64,000 bases of DNA from CAVXFL01 sp963761015 (GTDB taxonomy: Bacteria > Pseudomonadota > Alphaproteobacteria > Acetobacterales > Acetobacteraceae): contig CAVXFL010000009.1 in assembly GCA_963761015.1 (NCBI GenBank), positions 434,001 through 498,000 on the forward strand. The letters run 5' to 3'. The notes under the pieces are model-generated. The model searched no databases. It saw nothing but the letters and a program-made list of their open reading frames with translations, and was not told where the DNA came from. This document shows positions 8,020 through 16,192 of the stretch, piece by piece. The first letter of the stretch is position 1, and every line of letters starts with the position of its first letter. Made by a program: the position numbers and the translations under genes.

Positions 8020-8903
8020 AAACGCTATATCGCAACTGGGCCGCCGCACTCGCCGCAAACCCGGAAATGCCGCTCGACGAGTTGCGCCGCATGTTCGAGC
8101 ACTGGGGTGATGTCACGGCGGAGCCGGGCGGCGTCGACTACATCGAAACCGACGCGGGCGGCGTGCCGGCCATGTGGGCGGTGCCGAAAGGCTGCGCCGA
8201 GAACCGCGTGATCCTGTGCACGCATGGCGGCGGCTACGTCACCGCCTCGATGTACACGCATCGCAAGGTGTACGGCCATCTGGCCAAGGCGGTCGGCTGC
8301 CGCGCGCTGATCCTGGACTACCGCCGCGCCCCGGAGCACGTGCATCCGGCGCAGATCGACGACGCGGTCACCGCCTATCGCTGGCTGCTCGAGCAGGGCA
8401 TCAAGCCGAACCACGTCGCGTTGACGGGCGATTCCGCCGGCGGCGCGCTCGCCGTCACCGCCATCCTGCGCGCGCGCGAGCAGGACTTGCCGATCCCCGC
8501 GGCCACGATGCCGCTCTCGCCCTGGGTGGATCTGGAAATCACGGGTCAATCCATGGTCTCCAATCGCGAGCGCGACGCACTGGTGCAGAAGGAGATCGTC
8601 GAGGTGATGGCCGGCACCTTCCTCGGCGAAGGCGGTAGTCGCAAGGATCCGCGCGCGAATCCGTTCTACGCCGACCTCAAAGGGCTGCCGCCGATGTACA
8701 TCCAGGTCGGCGGCGACGAGACGCTGGTCGACGACAGCACGCGTCTCGCCGAGCGCGCCAAGCAGGCCGGCGTGGATGTCCGGCTCGACGTCGTTCCGGA
8801 CTTGCAGCACGTGTTCCATTTCTCCGCCGGAGCGGCGCCGGAGGCCGACGAGGCCATCCGCAAACTCGCCGATTGGGTGCGCCCGAAGCTGGGACTGTCT
8901 TGA
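7992..8903 (+). CDS. Alpha/beta hydrolase, HSL-type esterase
   Basis: A 303-residue carboxylesterase of the hormone-sensitive-lipase group. The oxyanion-hole motif HGGGYV, the nucleophile elbow GDSAGGA (S148) and a C-terminal catalytic histidine (LQHVFHF) are all present, with no signal peptide. The ribosome site GGAGG (7981-7985) sits inside the end of the oxidase gene, confirming the ATG at 7992 and coupling to the operon. The substrate is unknown. It is the last gene of the encapsulin operon before a repeat hairpin. Confidence 0.88.
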   Translation: MPSPQADELKTLYRNWAAALAANPEMPLDELRRMFEHWGDVTAEPGGVDYIETDAGGVPAMWAVPKGCAENRVILCTHGGGYVTASMYTHRKVYGHLAKAVGCRALILDYRRAPEHVHPAQIDDAVTAYRWLLEQGIKPNHVALTGDSAGGALAVTAILRAREQDLPIPAATMPLSPWVDLEITGQSMVSNRERDALVQKEIVEVMAGTFLGEGGSRKDPRANPFYADLKGLPPMYIQVGGDETLVDDSTRLAERAKQAGVDVRLDVVPDLQHVFHFSAGAAPEADEAIRKLADWVRPKLGLS

Positions 8904-8954
8904 AAGCATTGAAGACGTCACCCGCTGGAGCGGCCCGCTCAGGCTCAACACCTT

Positions 8955-8988
8955 GCGTCATTGCCGGGCTTTGACCCGGTAATGACGC
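8955..8988. repeat. Palindromic repeat, type A hairpin
   Basis: Arms GCGTCATTGCCGGG and CCCGGTAATGACGC pair over 14 bases with one G-T wobble around the loop CTTTGA. It may also act as the transcript end of the encapsulin operon. Related elements lie at 25508 onward and 60735-60808. The rest of 8904-9140 shows nothing else recognisable. Confidence 0.75.
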
Positions 8989-9140
8989 AGATCTTGCGCC
9001 CGGGGATGTCGGTGCTGGGCGCGATCCGCTGTTCAGCCCGGGCGGGCCGCCGAGCCACGCGCCGGCAAAATACCGATTGACCAGAAACCGTTTAGCTTCC
9101 GCTCCGTTTCCGCGCAGTCAGTCATCGGGAGTTTACTGTC

Positions 9141-9470
9141 ATGCTTCGCCTGCTGGTGCTTGCGGCCGTGGTCGGGGCCGCGGCGACGGCCGCCGCTCGC
9201 CCGCCACCCAACGCCGACCCCAAGCTCGCACCCTGGTTCGAAAGCCTGCGGCAGCCGCGCAGCGGGGCTTCGTGCTGCTCGATCGCGGATTGCCGTCCGG
9301 CCGATTATCGGACCAACGGCGATCATTACGAAGTCAAGGTGCGCAACGAGTGGCTGGAAGTTCCGACCGGGAAGGTTCTGCACCGCCTGGACAATCCGAC
9401 CGGCCGAGCGGTCGTCTGCTGGACCCCGATCGTCGGCATCATGTGCTTCGTCCCTGGTCCGCAAACCTGA
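9141..9470 (+). CDS. Small cysteine-containing secreted protein
   Basis: A 109-residue protein with a clear Sec signal peptide (residues 1-19) and a mature part carrying five cysteines: C45, C46, C51, C93 and C102. The block SGASCCSIADCRPADYR followed by a beta-rich segment (YEVKVRNEWLEVP) resembles a conserved hypothetical periplasmic family seen in alphaproteobacteria, but I cannot name a function. The paired and spaced cysteines could form disulfides or bind a metal. It stands alone between the esterase and the dioxygenase genes. Confidence 0.68.
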   Translation: MLRLLVLAAVVGAAATAAARPPPNADPKLAPWFESLRQPRSGASCCSIADCRPADYRTNGDHYEVKVRNEWLEVPTGKVLHRLDNPTGRAVVCWTPIVGIMCFVPGPQT

Positions 9471-9542
9471 GCAACGGCCCTCTCCCCCAAGCGCGGGCGG
9501 CGGGCTATGCTGCGCCCGGCAAGGCTAAGGGAGGACAATCCG

Positions 9543-10361
9543 ATGGCGCTCGGCGACCCCAATCCGCTCAGCTCGCGGCAACTGGAGCAGTTCCGCACCG
9601 AGGGCTGGCTGTTCTTCCCCGAAGTGTTCTCGCCCGAGGAGGTGGCGGTGCTGCGCCAGGAGGGCGAGGACATCTACCGCACCAGCCGCCCGGAAGTCTG
9701 GCGGGAGAAGAGCGGGGCGCCGCGCACCGCCTTTGCCGCCCACACGTATAACGAGGCGTTCCGCATCCTGGGCGCGCATCCGCGGCTCGTTCGGCCGGTG
9801 GAACAGGTGTTCGGCGACCAGCTGTATATGCACCAGTTCAAGATGAACGCGAAGGCGGCGTTCACCGGCGACGTCTGGCAGTGGCACCAGGACTACGGCA
9901 CCTGGGCGCGCGACGACGGCATGCCGGAGCCGCGGGCGATGAACATCTCCGTGTTCCTCGACGAGGTGATGCCGATCAACGGCCCGCTCATGCTGGTGCC
10001 GCGCAGCCATACGCGCGGCGTGCTCGCCGCCGGCCACGACGAGCAGACCACGTCCTATCCGCTCTGGACGCTGGACAACGAGACGGTGGCGAAGCTGGTA
10101 GAGGAGGGCGGCATCGTCGCGCCCACCGGCAAGCCCGGCGGCGTCCTGATGTTCCACGGCAACCTGGTGCACGGCTCGGCGGGAAACATCACGCCCTATC
10201 CGCGCAAGATCGTCTATCTGACCCTGAACGCGGTCGCCAACCACATCCGCAAGCCGACCCGTCCCGAATGGATCGCGCACACCGATTTCACCCCGATCGA
10301 GCCGGTCGCCGACGACGCGCTGCTGCAATACGCCCAGCGCTACCGGGCGGCGGCGGAGTAG
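9543..10361 (+). CDS. Phytanoyl-CoA/ectoine hydroxylase-like Fe(II)/2-oxoglutarate dioxygenase
   Basis: A 272-residue double-stranded beta-helix dioxygenase. The iron triad is H115 and D117 in WQWHQDYGTW plus H210 in LVHGSAGNITP; R221 is placed to bind 2-oxoglutarate. The segment after HQD (TWARDDGMPEPRAMN) is strongly like ectoine hydroxylase, but no ectoine biosynthesis genes are nearby, so the substrate is open. The start at 9543 is supported by a GGGAGG ribosome site; an in-frame upstream ATG at 9507-9533 region lacks one. A repeat follows the gene. Confidence 0.86.
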   Translation: MALGDPNPLSSRQLEQFRTEGWLFFPEVFSPEEVAVLRQEGEDIYRTSRPEVWREKSGAPRTAFAAHTYNEAFRILGAHPRLVRPVEQVFGDQLYMHQFKMNAKAAFTGDVWQWHQDYGTWARDDGMPEPRAMNISVFLDEVMPINGPLMLVPRSHTRGVLAAGHDEQTTSYPLWTLDNETVAKLVEEGGIVAPTGKPGGVLMFHGNLVHGSAGNITPYPRKIVYLTLNAVANHIRKPTRPEWIAHTDFTPIEPVADDALLQYAQRYRAAAE

Positions 10362-10390
10362 GGCCAACAGTCATCGCGGTGCGATGCCCG

Positions 10391-10465
10391 TCACCCGGCC
10401 CTTCCCCGACGCGGGGAAGAGGAGTTTTGCTCCCTCTCCCGCTGGCGGGAGAGGGCCGGGGTGAT
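10391..10465. repeat. Palindromic repeat, type B, compound hairpin
   Basis: Outer arms TCACCCGGCCC and GGGCCGGGGTGA enclose two internal hairpins, CTTCCCCGACGCGGGGAAG and one built from CCCTCTCCC and GGGAGAGGG. It fills the intergenic gap before the Gfo/SAF gene. Related forms are at 34411-34431 and within thiD. Confidence 0.82.
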
Positions 10466-10497
10466 GGCTCTTTTTGATATAACGCGCGGGAATTGAA

Positions 10498-11824
10498 ATG
10501 AATCTGCACCAGTTGCTCGCGGCGCGCCGGGATGCCGGACGGCCGGTCCGGGTCGGGCTGATCGGCGCCGGCAAGTTCGGCTCGATGTTCCTCTCCCAGG
10601 TGCCGACCACGCCCGGCATCGAGGTCGCCGCGATCGCCGATCTTTCCCCCGATCGCGCCCGCGCTGCCTGCCGCGAGGTCGGCTGGGACGAGGCACGCAT
10701 CGCCGCCACCCGCTTCGTGGAGGACGGGGCCGCGCTCGCCGGGCGCGACGACGTGGAGGTGGTGGTGGAGGCGACCGGCAACCCGGCCGCCGGAATTGCC
10801 CATGTCCGTGCCGCGATCGCGGCGGGCAAGCACATCGTCATGGTGAACGTCGAGGCGGACGTGCTGGCCGGACCGCTGCTCGCCGAGGAGGCGCGGCGCG
10901 CGGGTGTGGTCTACTCGCTCGCCTACGGCGACCAGCCGGCGCTGACGGCGGAACTGGTCGACTGGGCGCGCGCCTGCGGCTTCGCGGTGGTGGCGGCGGG
11001 GAAGGGGACGAAATACCTGCCCTCGTTCCACACCGTCACGCCGGACGACGTGTGGCGCCATTACGGGCTGTCGCCGGAGGCGGCGAGGAAGGCGGGCATG
11101 AACCCGCAGATGTTCAACTCGTTCCTAGATGGCACCAAGTCCGCTATCGAAATGGCGGCGATCGCCAACGCGACCGGCCTCGATGTGCCCTCGGACGGGC
11201 TCGGCTTTCCGCCCTGCGGCGTCGACGATCTGCCCTACGTCCTGCGCCCGCGCGCGGATGGCGGCGCGCTGGAGAACGCCGGAATGGTGGAAGTCGTTTC
11301 TTCGGTTGAACGGGACGGCCGGCCGGTCAACCGCGACCTACGCTGGGGCGTGTACGTGGTGATCGCGGCGCCCAACGATTACGCCGCCGCCTGCTTCCGC
11401 CAGTACGGGCTGCGCACCGATCCGTCCGGCCGCTACGCGGCGATGTACAAGCCGTACCACCTGATCGGGCTGGAGCTGAATGTCTCCGTGCTGTCGGCGG
11501 CGTTGCGCCGCGAGCCGACCGGGCAGCCGCGCGGCTTCCGCGGCGACGTGGTGGCGGTGGCCAAGCGGCGGATTCACCGCCGGCGAGATGCTGGACGGCG
11601 AGGGCGGCTACACGGTCTGGGGCAAGCTGCTCCCCGCCGCGGCCAGCCTGGAGCGGGGCGCGCTGCCGATCGGGCTGGCGCATGGCGTGCGGCTGCTGCG
11701 TGACATAGACGCCGGCGCGGTGCTACGCTGGGCCGACGTGGAAGGGCTCGCGGGCGCCGCCACGGAGGCGCGGCGCGACATGGAGCGTCTGTCGGCTCCC
11801 GCGCGGCATCTGGCTGCGGAATAG
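10498..11824 (+). pseudogene. Gfo/homoserine-dehydrogenase-like NAD(P) oxidoreductase with SAF domain, frameshifted
   Basis: The first 357 or so residues form a Rossmann dehydrogenase (GLIGAGKFGSMF near residue 22) followed by the catalytic domain. After VVAVAKR (about 11568) the frame runs into arginine-rich noise and stops at 11703. The neighbouring frame continues the family C-terminus: GFTAGEMLDGEGGYTVWG, then a SAF-type end, stopping at 11824. One extra base at about 11569 accounts for this. Restored, the protein would be about 441 residues. It may be a real pseudogene or a base-call error. Whole-family members are annotated as SAF-domain oxidoreductases with unknown substrate. Confidence 0.82.
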
Positions 11825-11847
11825 CCGGGTCGGCAAGGGCGCGCTCC

Positions 11848-12558
11848 TTGGATCTCAAGGAAGAACGCATCCTCGGCGATACGATCGGCGAGCACTGGTA
11901 CTACCGGGCGAAGCTGGCGGCGGTGCTGCGCATGCTGGAGCGGCTGGCGCCGCGCGAGGTGCTGGACGTCGGGGCTGGATCCGGGTTCTTTTCGCGGGCG
12001 TTGCTGCGGGGGCGGCGGGAAATCGGATCGGCGACCTGCGTCGACCCTCACTACGCCGAGGACCGCGACGACGTGGTCGCCGGCAAGCCGCTCCGATTTC
12101 GCCGGCGCATCGACGCGACGGCGGCGGATCTGGTGCTGATGATGGACGTGCTCGAGCACGTGGACGACGATCTCGGCCTGCTGCGCGACTACGTGGAGAA
12201 GGCGCCGCGCGGCGCGCGGTTTCTCATCACCGTGCCGGCCTTCCAGGTCCTCTGGAGCGGCCATGACGTTTTCCTGGAACACCGCTGCCGCTACACCTTG
12301 CGCCGTCTGGAAGGGGTGGTGCGGACGGCCGGTCTTGGCCTCGAACGCGGCTGCTATTTCTACGGCGCGCTGTTCCCGCTCGCCGCCGCCTCGCGCCTGG
12401 TCGGGCGGCTGCGCCGGGGCGAGCCGCGCAGCCAATTGCGGCGCAGCGGCCCCATTGCCAACGCGCTGCTGTGGTGGGCCTGCCGCGCCGAACTGCCGCT
12501 GTTCCGGAACAATCGCCTCGCCGGGCTGACCGCGATGGTGCTCGCCGCGAAGCCATAG
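11848..12558 (+). CDS. Class I SAM-dependent methyltransferase
   Basis: A 236-residue methyltransferase with motif I VLDVGAGSGFF, acidic motif II (CVDPHY) and the post-II motif LVLMMDVLEHVDDD, typical of the type 11/12 methyltransferase group. The usual start appears to be TTG at 11848, 24 bases after the restored end of the Gfo/SAF gene. The C-terminal third is basic and hydrophobic (YGALFPLAAASRLVGRL) and may contact membrane or a lipid-like substrate. The acceptor is unknown. Confidence 0.82.
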   Translation: MDLKEERILGDTIGEHWYYRAKLAAVLRMLERLAPREVLDVGAGSGFFSRALLRGRREIGSATCVDPHYAEDRDDVVAGKPLRFRRRIDATAADLVLMMDVLEHVDDDLGLLRDYVEKAPRGARFLITVPAFQVLWSGHDVFLEHRCRYTLRRLEGVVRTAGLGLERGCYFYGALFPLAAASRLVGRLRRGEPRSQLRRSGPIANALLWWACRAELPLFRNNRLAGLTAMVLAAKP

Positions 12559-12674
12559 CGCGCCTGCGCCCGTAGCGGCTTGCGGACGGGGCGGGCTTCG
12601 GCTAATCCTCGCCAATAATTGCGACCGCCTCGCATTTGCATTCGTGCCTGTCCCGTCGGAAGGAGAAACAACAG

Positions 12675-13022
12675 ATGCGCCCGTACAAAATTCCCGCGGC
12701 AGGCGTCCTGGCGCTCGCCGCATTGAGCTGGGTCGCCCCGGACCCGGCGCGGGCCGAGGGCGATGCCTACCGGCTCACGATCAAAGATCATCGCTTCGAG
12801 CCGTCCAGCCTGACCGTTCCGGCCGGCAAGCGCGTGAAGCTGGTCATCAAGAATCTGGACGCGACGCCCGAGGAGTTCGACAGCGGCGACCTGCACCGCG
12901 AAAAGGTGGTCGCCGGGGGCGGCGAAGGGTCGCTCTATATCGGGCCGCTGGCGGCGGGCACCTACCATTTCGTCGGCGAATACAACGAGGCGACCGCGAA
13001 AGGGGAGATCATCGCAAAATAG
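12675..13022 (+). CDS. Periplasmic cupredoxin-domain protein without a type 1 copper cysteine
   Basis: A 115-residue exported protein with a signal peptide ending at about residue 27 (ARA). The mature part is a single cupredoxin sandwich (FEPSSLTVPAGKRVKLVIKN, then GPLAAGTYHFVGEY). No cysteine occurs anywhere, so a classical type 1 blue-copper site is impossible. The EEFDSGDLHREK segment resembles cupredoxins linked to iron uptake (EfeO/P19 context). The start is set by the ribosome site GGAAGGAG before 12675. It stands alone; any iron link with the encapsulin locus is only suggestive. Confidence 0.82.
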   Translation: MRPYKIPAAGVLALAALSWVAPDPARAEGDAYRLTIKDHRFEPSSLTVPAGKRVKLVIKNLDATPEEFDSGDLHREKVVAGGGEGSLYIGPLAAGTYHFVGEYNEATAKGEIIAK

Positions 13023-13063
13023 CGCCGCGCGACCAAGCAGGACCGCGCGGCTGCCGAGTGATT

Positions 13064-13100
13064 GGGAACGGGTGCCGGGTAGTTGCCCGTCACCCGTCCC
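13064..13100. terminator. Hairpin between convergent genes
   Basis: GGG-A-ACGGGTG pairs with CACCCGT-CCC around a 16-base loop. It lies in the 251-base gap between the cupredoxin and the convergent acyl-CoA dehydrogenase and could end transcripts from either side. Nothing else is recognisable in the gap. Confidence 0.5.
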
Positions 13101-13273
13101 GTTGCAGCCGGACCACCGACTTCCCCAGGACCATCCGATCCGGCTGCATCCCTTCGCGGTACCGACCAAGCCGTGTTGGTCCGCGTTGTCGAGAATACGC
13201 ACCCGCATCCGGCCGGCATGTGATCCAGCTCACAGGTACAGAAATTTAAGAAGGTTTCGCGCCGCTCGCCGCG

Positions 13274-14440
13274 TCAATAGGATTTCGGGAGGCCCAGCAC
13301 CCGCTCCGCGATGTAGCAGAGAATGAGTTGCGGGCTGACCGGGGCGATGCGCGGGATCATGATTTCGCGCAGGAACCGTTCGACGTGGTATTCGCGCGCG
13401 TAGCCCATGCCGCCATGCGTCATCACCGCGGCCTGACAGGCCTTGAAGCCGGCTTCGGCGGCCAGGTATTTCGCCGCGTTGGCGGCCGCGCCGCACGGCT
13501 TGCCGGTGTCGTATTGCCAGGCCGCCGAGGCCACCATCAGCCGCGCCGCTTCCAGCTCCATCCAGCATTCCGCAAGCGGATGCTGGATGGCCTGGTTCTG
13601 CCCGATCGGCCGGCCGAACACGACGCGCTCCTTGGCATAGGCGACGGCGCGCTCCAGCGCCGCCAGCCCAAGCCCGACCGCTTCGGCGGCGATCAGGATG
13701 CGCTCGGGGTTCAGCCCGTGCAGGAGGTACTCGAAGCCACGCCCGTCCTCGCCGATCCGGTCCCGTTCCGGAACCTCCAGCGCATCGAAGAACACCTGAT
13801 TCGAGTCCACCGCCTTGCGCCCCATCTTGGCTATCTCGCGCACCTCGACGCGGGAGCGGTCCAAATCAGTGTAGAACAGGCTCAGCCCCTGCGTCGGCTT
13901 GCGCACCGCATCCAGCGGCGTGGTGCGCGCGAGAATCAGAATCTTTTCCGCCACCTGCGCGCTGGAAATCCAGATTTTCTGGCCCGTGATCAGGTAATGA
14001 TCGCCGCGCCGCTCGGCGCGCGTGGCGAGATGCGTCGTGTCGAGCCCGCTGTTCGGCTCGGTGACCGCGAAGCAGGCGCGCTCGCGCCCGGCGATCAGCG
14101 GCGGCAGCATGCGGCGCTTCTGCTCGTCGGTGCCGAACACCACCACCGGATTGAGCCCGAAAATGTTCAGATGCACAGCGGAGGCGCCGCTCATGCCGGC
14201 GCCGGATTGGGCGATCGCCTGCATCATGACCGCCGCCTCGGCGATGCCGAGGCCGGACCCGCCATATTCCTCGGGCATGCAGATGCCGAGCCAGCCGCCG
14301 GCGGCGAGCGCCTGGTGAAACTCGGTCGGAAACCCGCCGTCGGTGTCGCGCACGAGCCAGTATTCGGGGGTAAAATCGCGGCAGACGCGCGCGATCGCCT
14401 CGCGCACCGCCTGTTGCCGTTCGTTCGGCGCGAAATCCAT
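13274..14440 (-). CDS. Acyl-CoA dehydrogenase
   Basis: A 388-residue FAD enzyme with the three acyl-CoA dehydrogenase domains in order. The first signature is ACFAVTEPNSGLDTTHL (about 130-147), the beta domain contains YLITGQKIWISSA, and the second signature is AAVMTHGGMGYAREYHVERFLRE near the C-terminus. It catalyses alpha,beta-desaturation of an unidentified acyl-CoA with electron transfer to ETF. It lies 8 bases downstream of the SDR gene in a minus-strand operon (DUF72, SDR, this gene), which with the nearby enoyl-CoA hydratase and CoA-transferase points to CoA-ester catabolism. Confidence 0.93.
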   Translation of the reverse strand: MDFAPNERQQAVREAIARVCRDFTPEYWLVRDTDGGFPTEFHQALAAGGWLGICMPEEYGGSGLGIAEAAVMMQAIAQSGAGMSGASAVHLNIFGLNPVVVFGTDEQKRRMLPPLIAGRERACFAVTEPNSGLDTTHLATRAERRGDHYLITGQKIWISSAQVAEKILILARTTPLDAVRKPTQGLSLFYTDLDRSRVEVREIAKMGRKAVDSNQVFFDALEVPERDRIGEDGRGFEYLLHGLNPERILIAAEAVGLGLAALERAVAYAKERVVFGRPIGQNQAIQHPLAECWMELEAARLMVASAAWQYDTGKPCGAAANAAKYLAAEAGFKACQAAVMTHGGMGYAREYHVERFLREIMIPRIAPVSPQLILCYIAERVLGLPKSY

Positions 14441-14448
14441 CCTCCGGG

Positions 14449-15207
14449 TCAGAACATCGATGCGTAGCCGCCGTCCACCGGGATGGCCGCGCCGGTGACA
14501 AAGTCCGAGGCCGCGCTGGCCAGGAACACCGCCGTGCCGGCGAGGTCGGCGGGGTCGCCCCAGCGGCCAGCCGGCGTGCGCGCCAGAACCCGCTCGTTCA
14601 GGCCGGCCACCTGCGCGCGCGCGCCCTGGGTCAGTTCGGTGTCGATCCAGCCCGGCAAGATCACGTTCACCTGGATGTTGTCCTTGGCCCAGGCGGTGGC
14701 GAGCGATTTCGTGAGCTGCACGACGCCGCCCTTGCTGGACGCGTACGGCGCGCTGTACGGGGCGCCGAACACGGACATCATCGAGCCGATATTGACGATC
14801 TTGCCGCCGCCCGCTTCCTTCATGCGCGGATAGGCGGCCTGCGCGCAGAAGAAGGCGCTAGTCAGGTTGGTGTCGAGCACGGCGCGCCATTCGGCTTCGG
14901 TGCAGTCCTCGGGCGCGCCGCGAATGGCGATGCCGGCGTTGTTCACCAGGATGTCGAGCCGGCCGAACCGTTCCACCGCTTCGTCGACCAGACGGCGGCA
15001 GGAGTCCTGGCTGGTGACATCGGCGGTGACGAACAGCGCCTCCGCCCCGCCGAGCGAGGCGACGGCGGCCGCGCCCTTGATGGAATCGCGGCCGGCGATG
15101 ACGACGCGGGCGCCCGCATCGGTCAGGCCGCGCGCCATGCCGAGCCCGATCCCGCCATTGCCGCCGGTGACGATCGCCACGCGCCCGTCCAGATCGAACA
15201 GCCTCAT
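14449..15207 (-). CDS. Short-chain dehydrogenase/reductase
   Basis: A 252-residue classical SDR: cofactor motif TGGNGGIG, NNAG strand motif, catalytic Ser-Tyr-Lys (IGSMMSV, YSAPYASSKGG), and the C-terminal ending DGGYASMF shared by glucose 1-dehydrogenase and 3-oxoacyl reductase-like enzymes. NAD(P) use and substrate are not resolved. Its ATG overlaps the DUF72 stop (ATGA), and the acyl-CoA dehydrogenase follows 8 bases downstream, so a beta-oxidation-like or ketone-reducing step is plausible. Confidence 0.9.
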   Translation of the reverse strand: MRLFDLDGRVAIVTGGNGGIGLGMARGLTDAGARVVIAGRDSIKGAAAVASLGGAEALFVTADVTSQDSCRRLVDEAVERFGRLDILVNNAGIAIRGAPEDCTEAEWRAVLDTNLTSAFFCAQAAYPRMKEAGGGKIVNIGSMMSVFGAPYSAPYASSKGGVVQLTKSLATAWAKDNIQVNVILPGWIDTELTQGARAQVAGLNERVLARTPAGRWGDPADLAGTAVFLASAASDFVTGAAIPVDGGYASMF

Positions 15208-16118
15208 CCGCGCGTTCCTTGTGTTGCCGGCGCAATCTCCCGTGCCGCGCCGGTTTCGGCAAGCCGCCGGAGCAGGCCCTGGGCATCGAACGGCGCGCGC
15301 ACCTTCGCGTCGTTATCGAAATAGACGAACACGTCGCGCGGCCGGGGCGGGGCGGGGCCGGCGACATGGGGCAGATCGTCCGCCTCGCCGCCGGAGGTCC
15401 AACGCCGGACGCGCGCCGCCCAGCGGTCGAGCGCCGCGTCGTCGTAGCCGCTGGCGTACAGTTCTTCCGATCCGTGCAGCCGGCAGTACACGAAATCGGC
15501 GGTCAGATCGCCGAGCAGCGGCCATTCGACCGTGTCGGCGACCACCAGCGCGACTTGGTAGCGGCGCAGAATGGCGATGAACTCCGGCGCCTTGAAGCTG
15601 TCGTGCCGGATCTCCATGGCGTGGCGGAGCGGCATGGCGACCATCGGTTCGGTCCAGGCGCGCCCGGCCATGCGCTGGTCGTGGGCGCGCGCGAGCGCCG
15701 CCGCCTGATCGGTGTCGCGCGGCAGCGCGCGGACGAAGGTCTCGATGCGGGCGGCGTCGTAATGCAGTTGCGGCGGCAGTTGCCATAGGAACGGGCCGAG
15801 TTTGCGGCCCAATCGAAGCACGCCGGAGGCGAAGAAGTTGGCGAGCGCCGTCTCGGCGTCGCGCAGCTTCTTCATGTGCGTGATGTAGCGGCCGCCCTTG
15901 ATCGCGAACACGAAATCGTCCGGGGTCGAGGACGCCCAGAGCGCGTAGCTTTCGGGGCGCTGCAGCGAATAGAAGCTGCCGTTGATCTCGATCGAGGAAA
16001 GGACGCGGCTGGCAAAGGCGAGTTCGCGTTTGTGCGGCAGCTTGGGCGGATAGAACTGGCCCCGCCAGGGCGGATACGTCCAGCCGGAAATGCCGACGCG
16101 GGCGACGCCGGTGCGCAT
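15204..16118 (-). CDS. DUF72 (YecE-type) TIM-barrel protein
   Basis: A 304-residue protein starting RTGVARVGISGWTYPPWRG, the hallmark N-terminus of DUF72, with FYSLQRPESYALW, then WPLLGDLTADFVYCRLHG and a C-terminal YFDNDAKVRAP block. The family is a TIM barrel with possible nuclease or metal-dependent activity that is not established. I chose the ATG at 16118; the frame remains open upstream into a repeat but carries no family similarity. It overlaps the SDR gene by 4 bases. Confidence 0.88.
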   Translation of the reverse strand: MRTGVARVGISGWTYPPWRGQFYPPKLPHKRELAFASRVLSSIEINGSFYSLQRPESYALWASSTPDDFVFAIKGGRYITHMKKLRDAETALANFFASGVLRLGRKLGPFLWQLPPQLHYDAARIETFVRALPRDTDQAAALARAHDQRMAGRAWTEPMVAMPLRHAMEIRHDSFKAPEFIAILRRYQVALVVADTVEWPLLGDLTADFVYCRLHGSEELYASGYDDAALDRWAARVRRWTSGGEADDLPHVAGPAPPRPRDVFVYFDNDAKVRAPFDAQGLLRRLAETGAAREIAPATQGTRG

Positions 16119-16147
16119 CGCAAATTCACCGCGCAATTGCGATTTCG

Positions 16148-16178
16148 GCGGCACTGTGGATTCCGGCTTTCGTCGGGA
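16148..16178. repeat. Half element of the type C palindrome
   Basis: GTGGATTCCGGCTTTCGTCG is one arm of the element seen whole at 3210-3303. Only one arm is clear here. It lies between the DUF72 start and the EI gene end. Confidence 0.6.
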
Positions 16179-16192
16179 AAAGAGTCCGTGCC

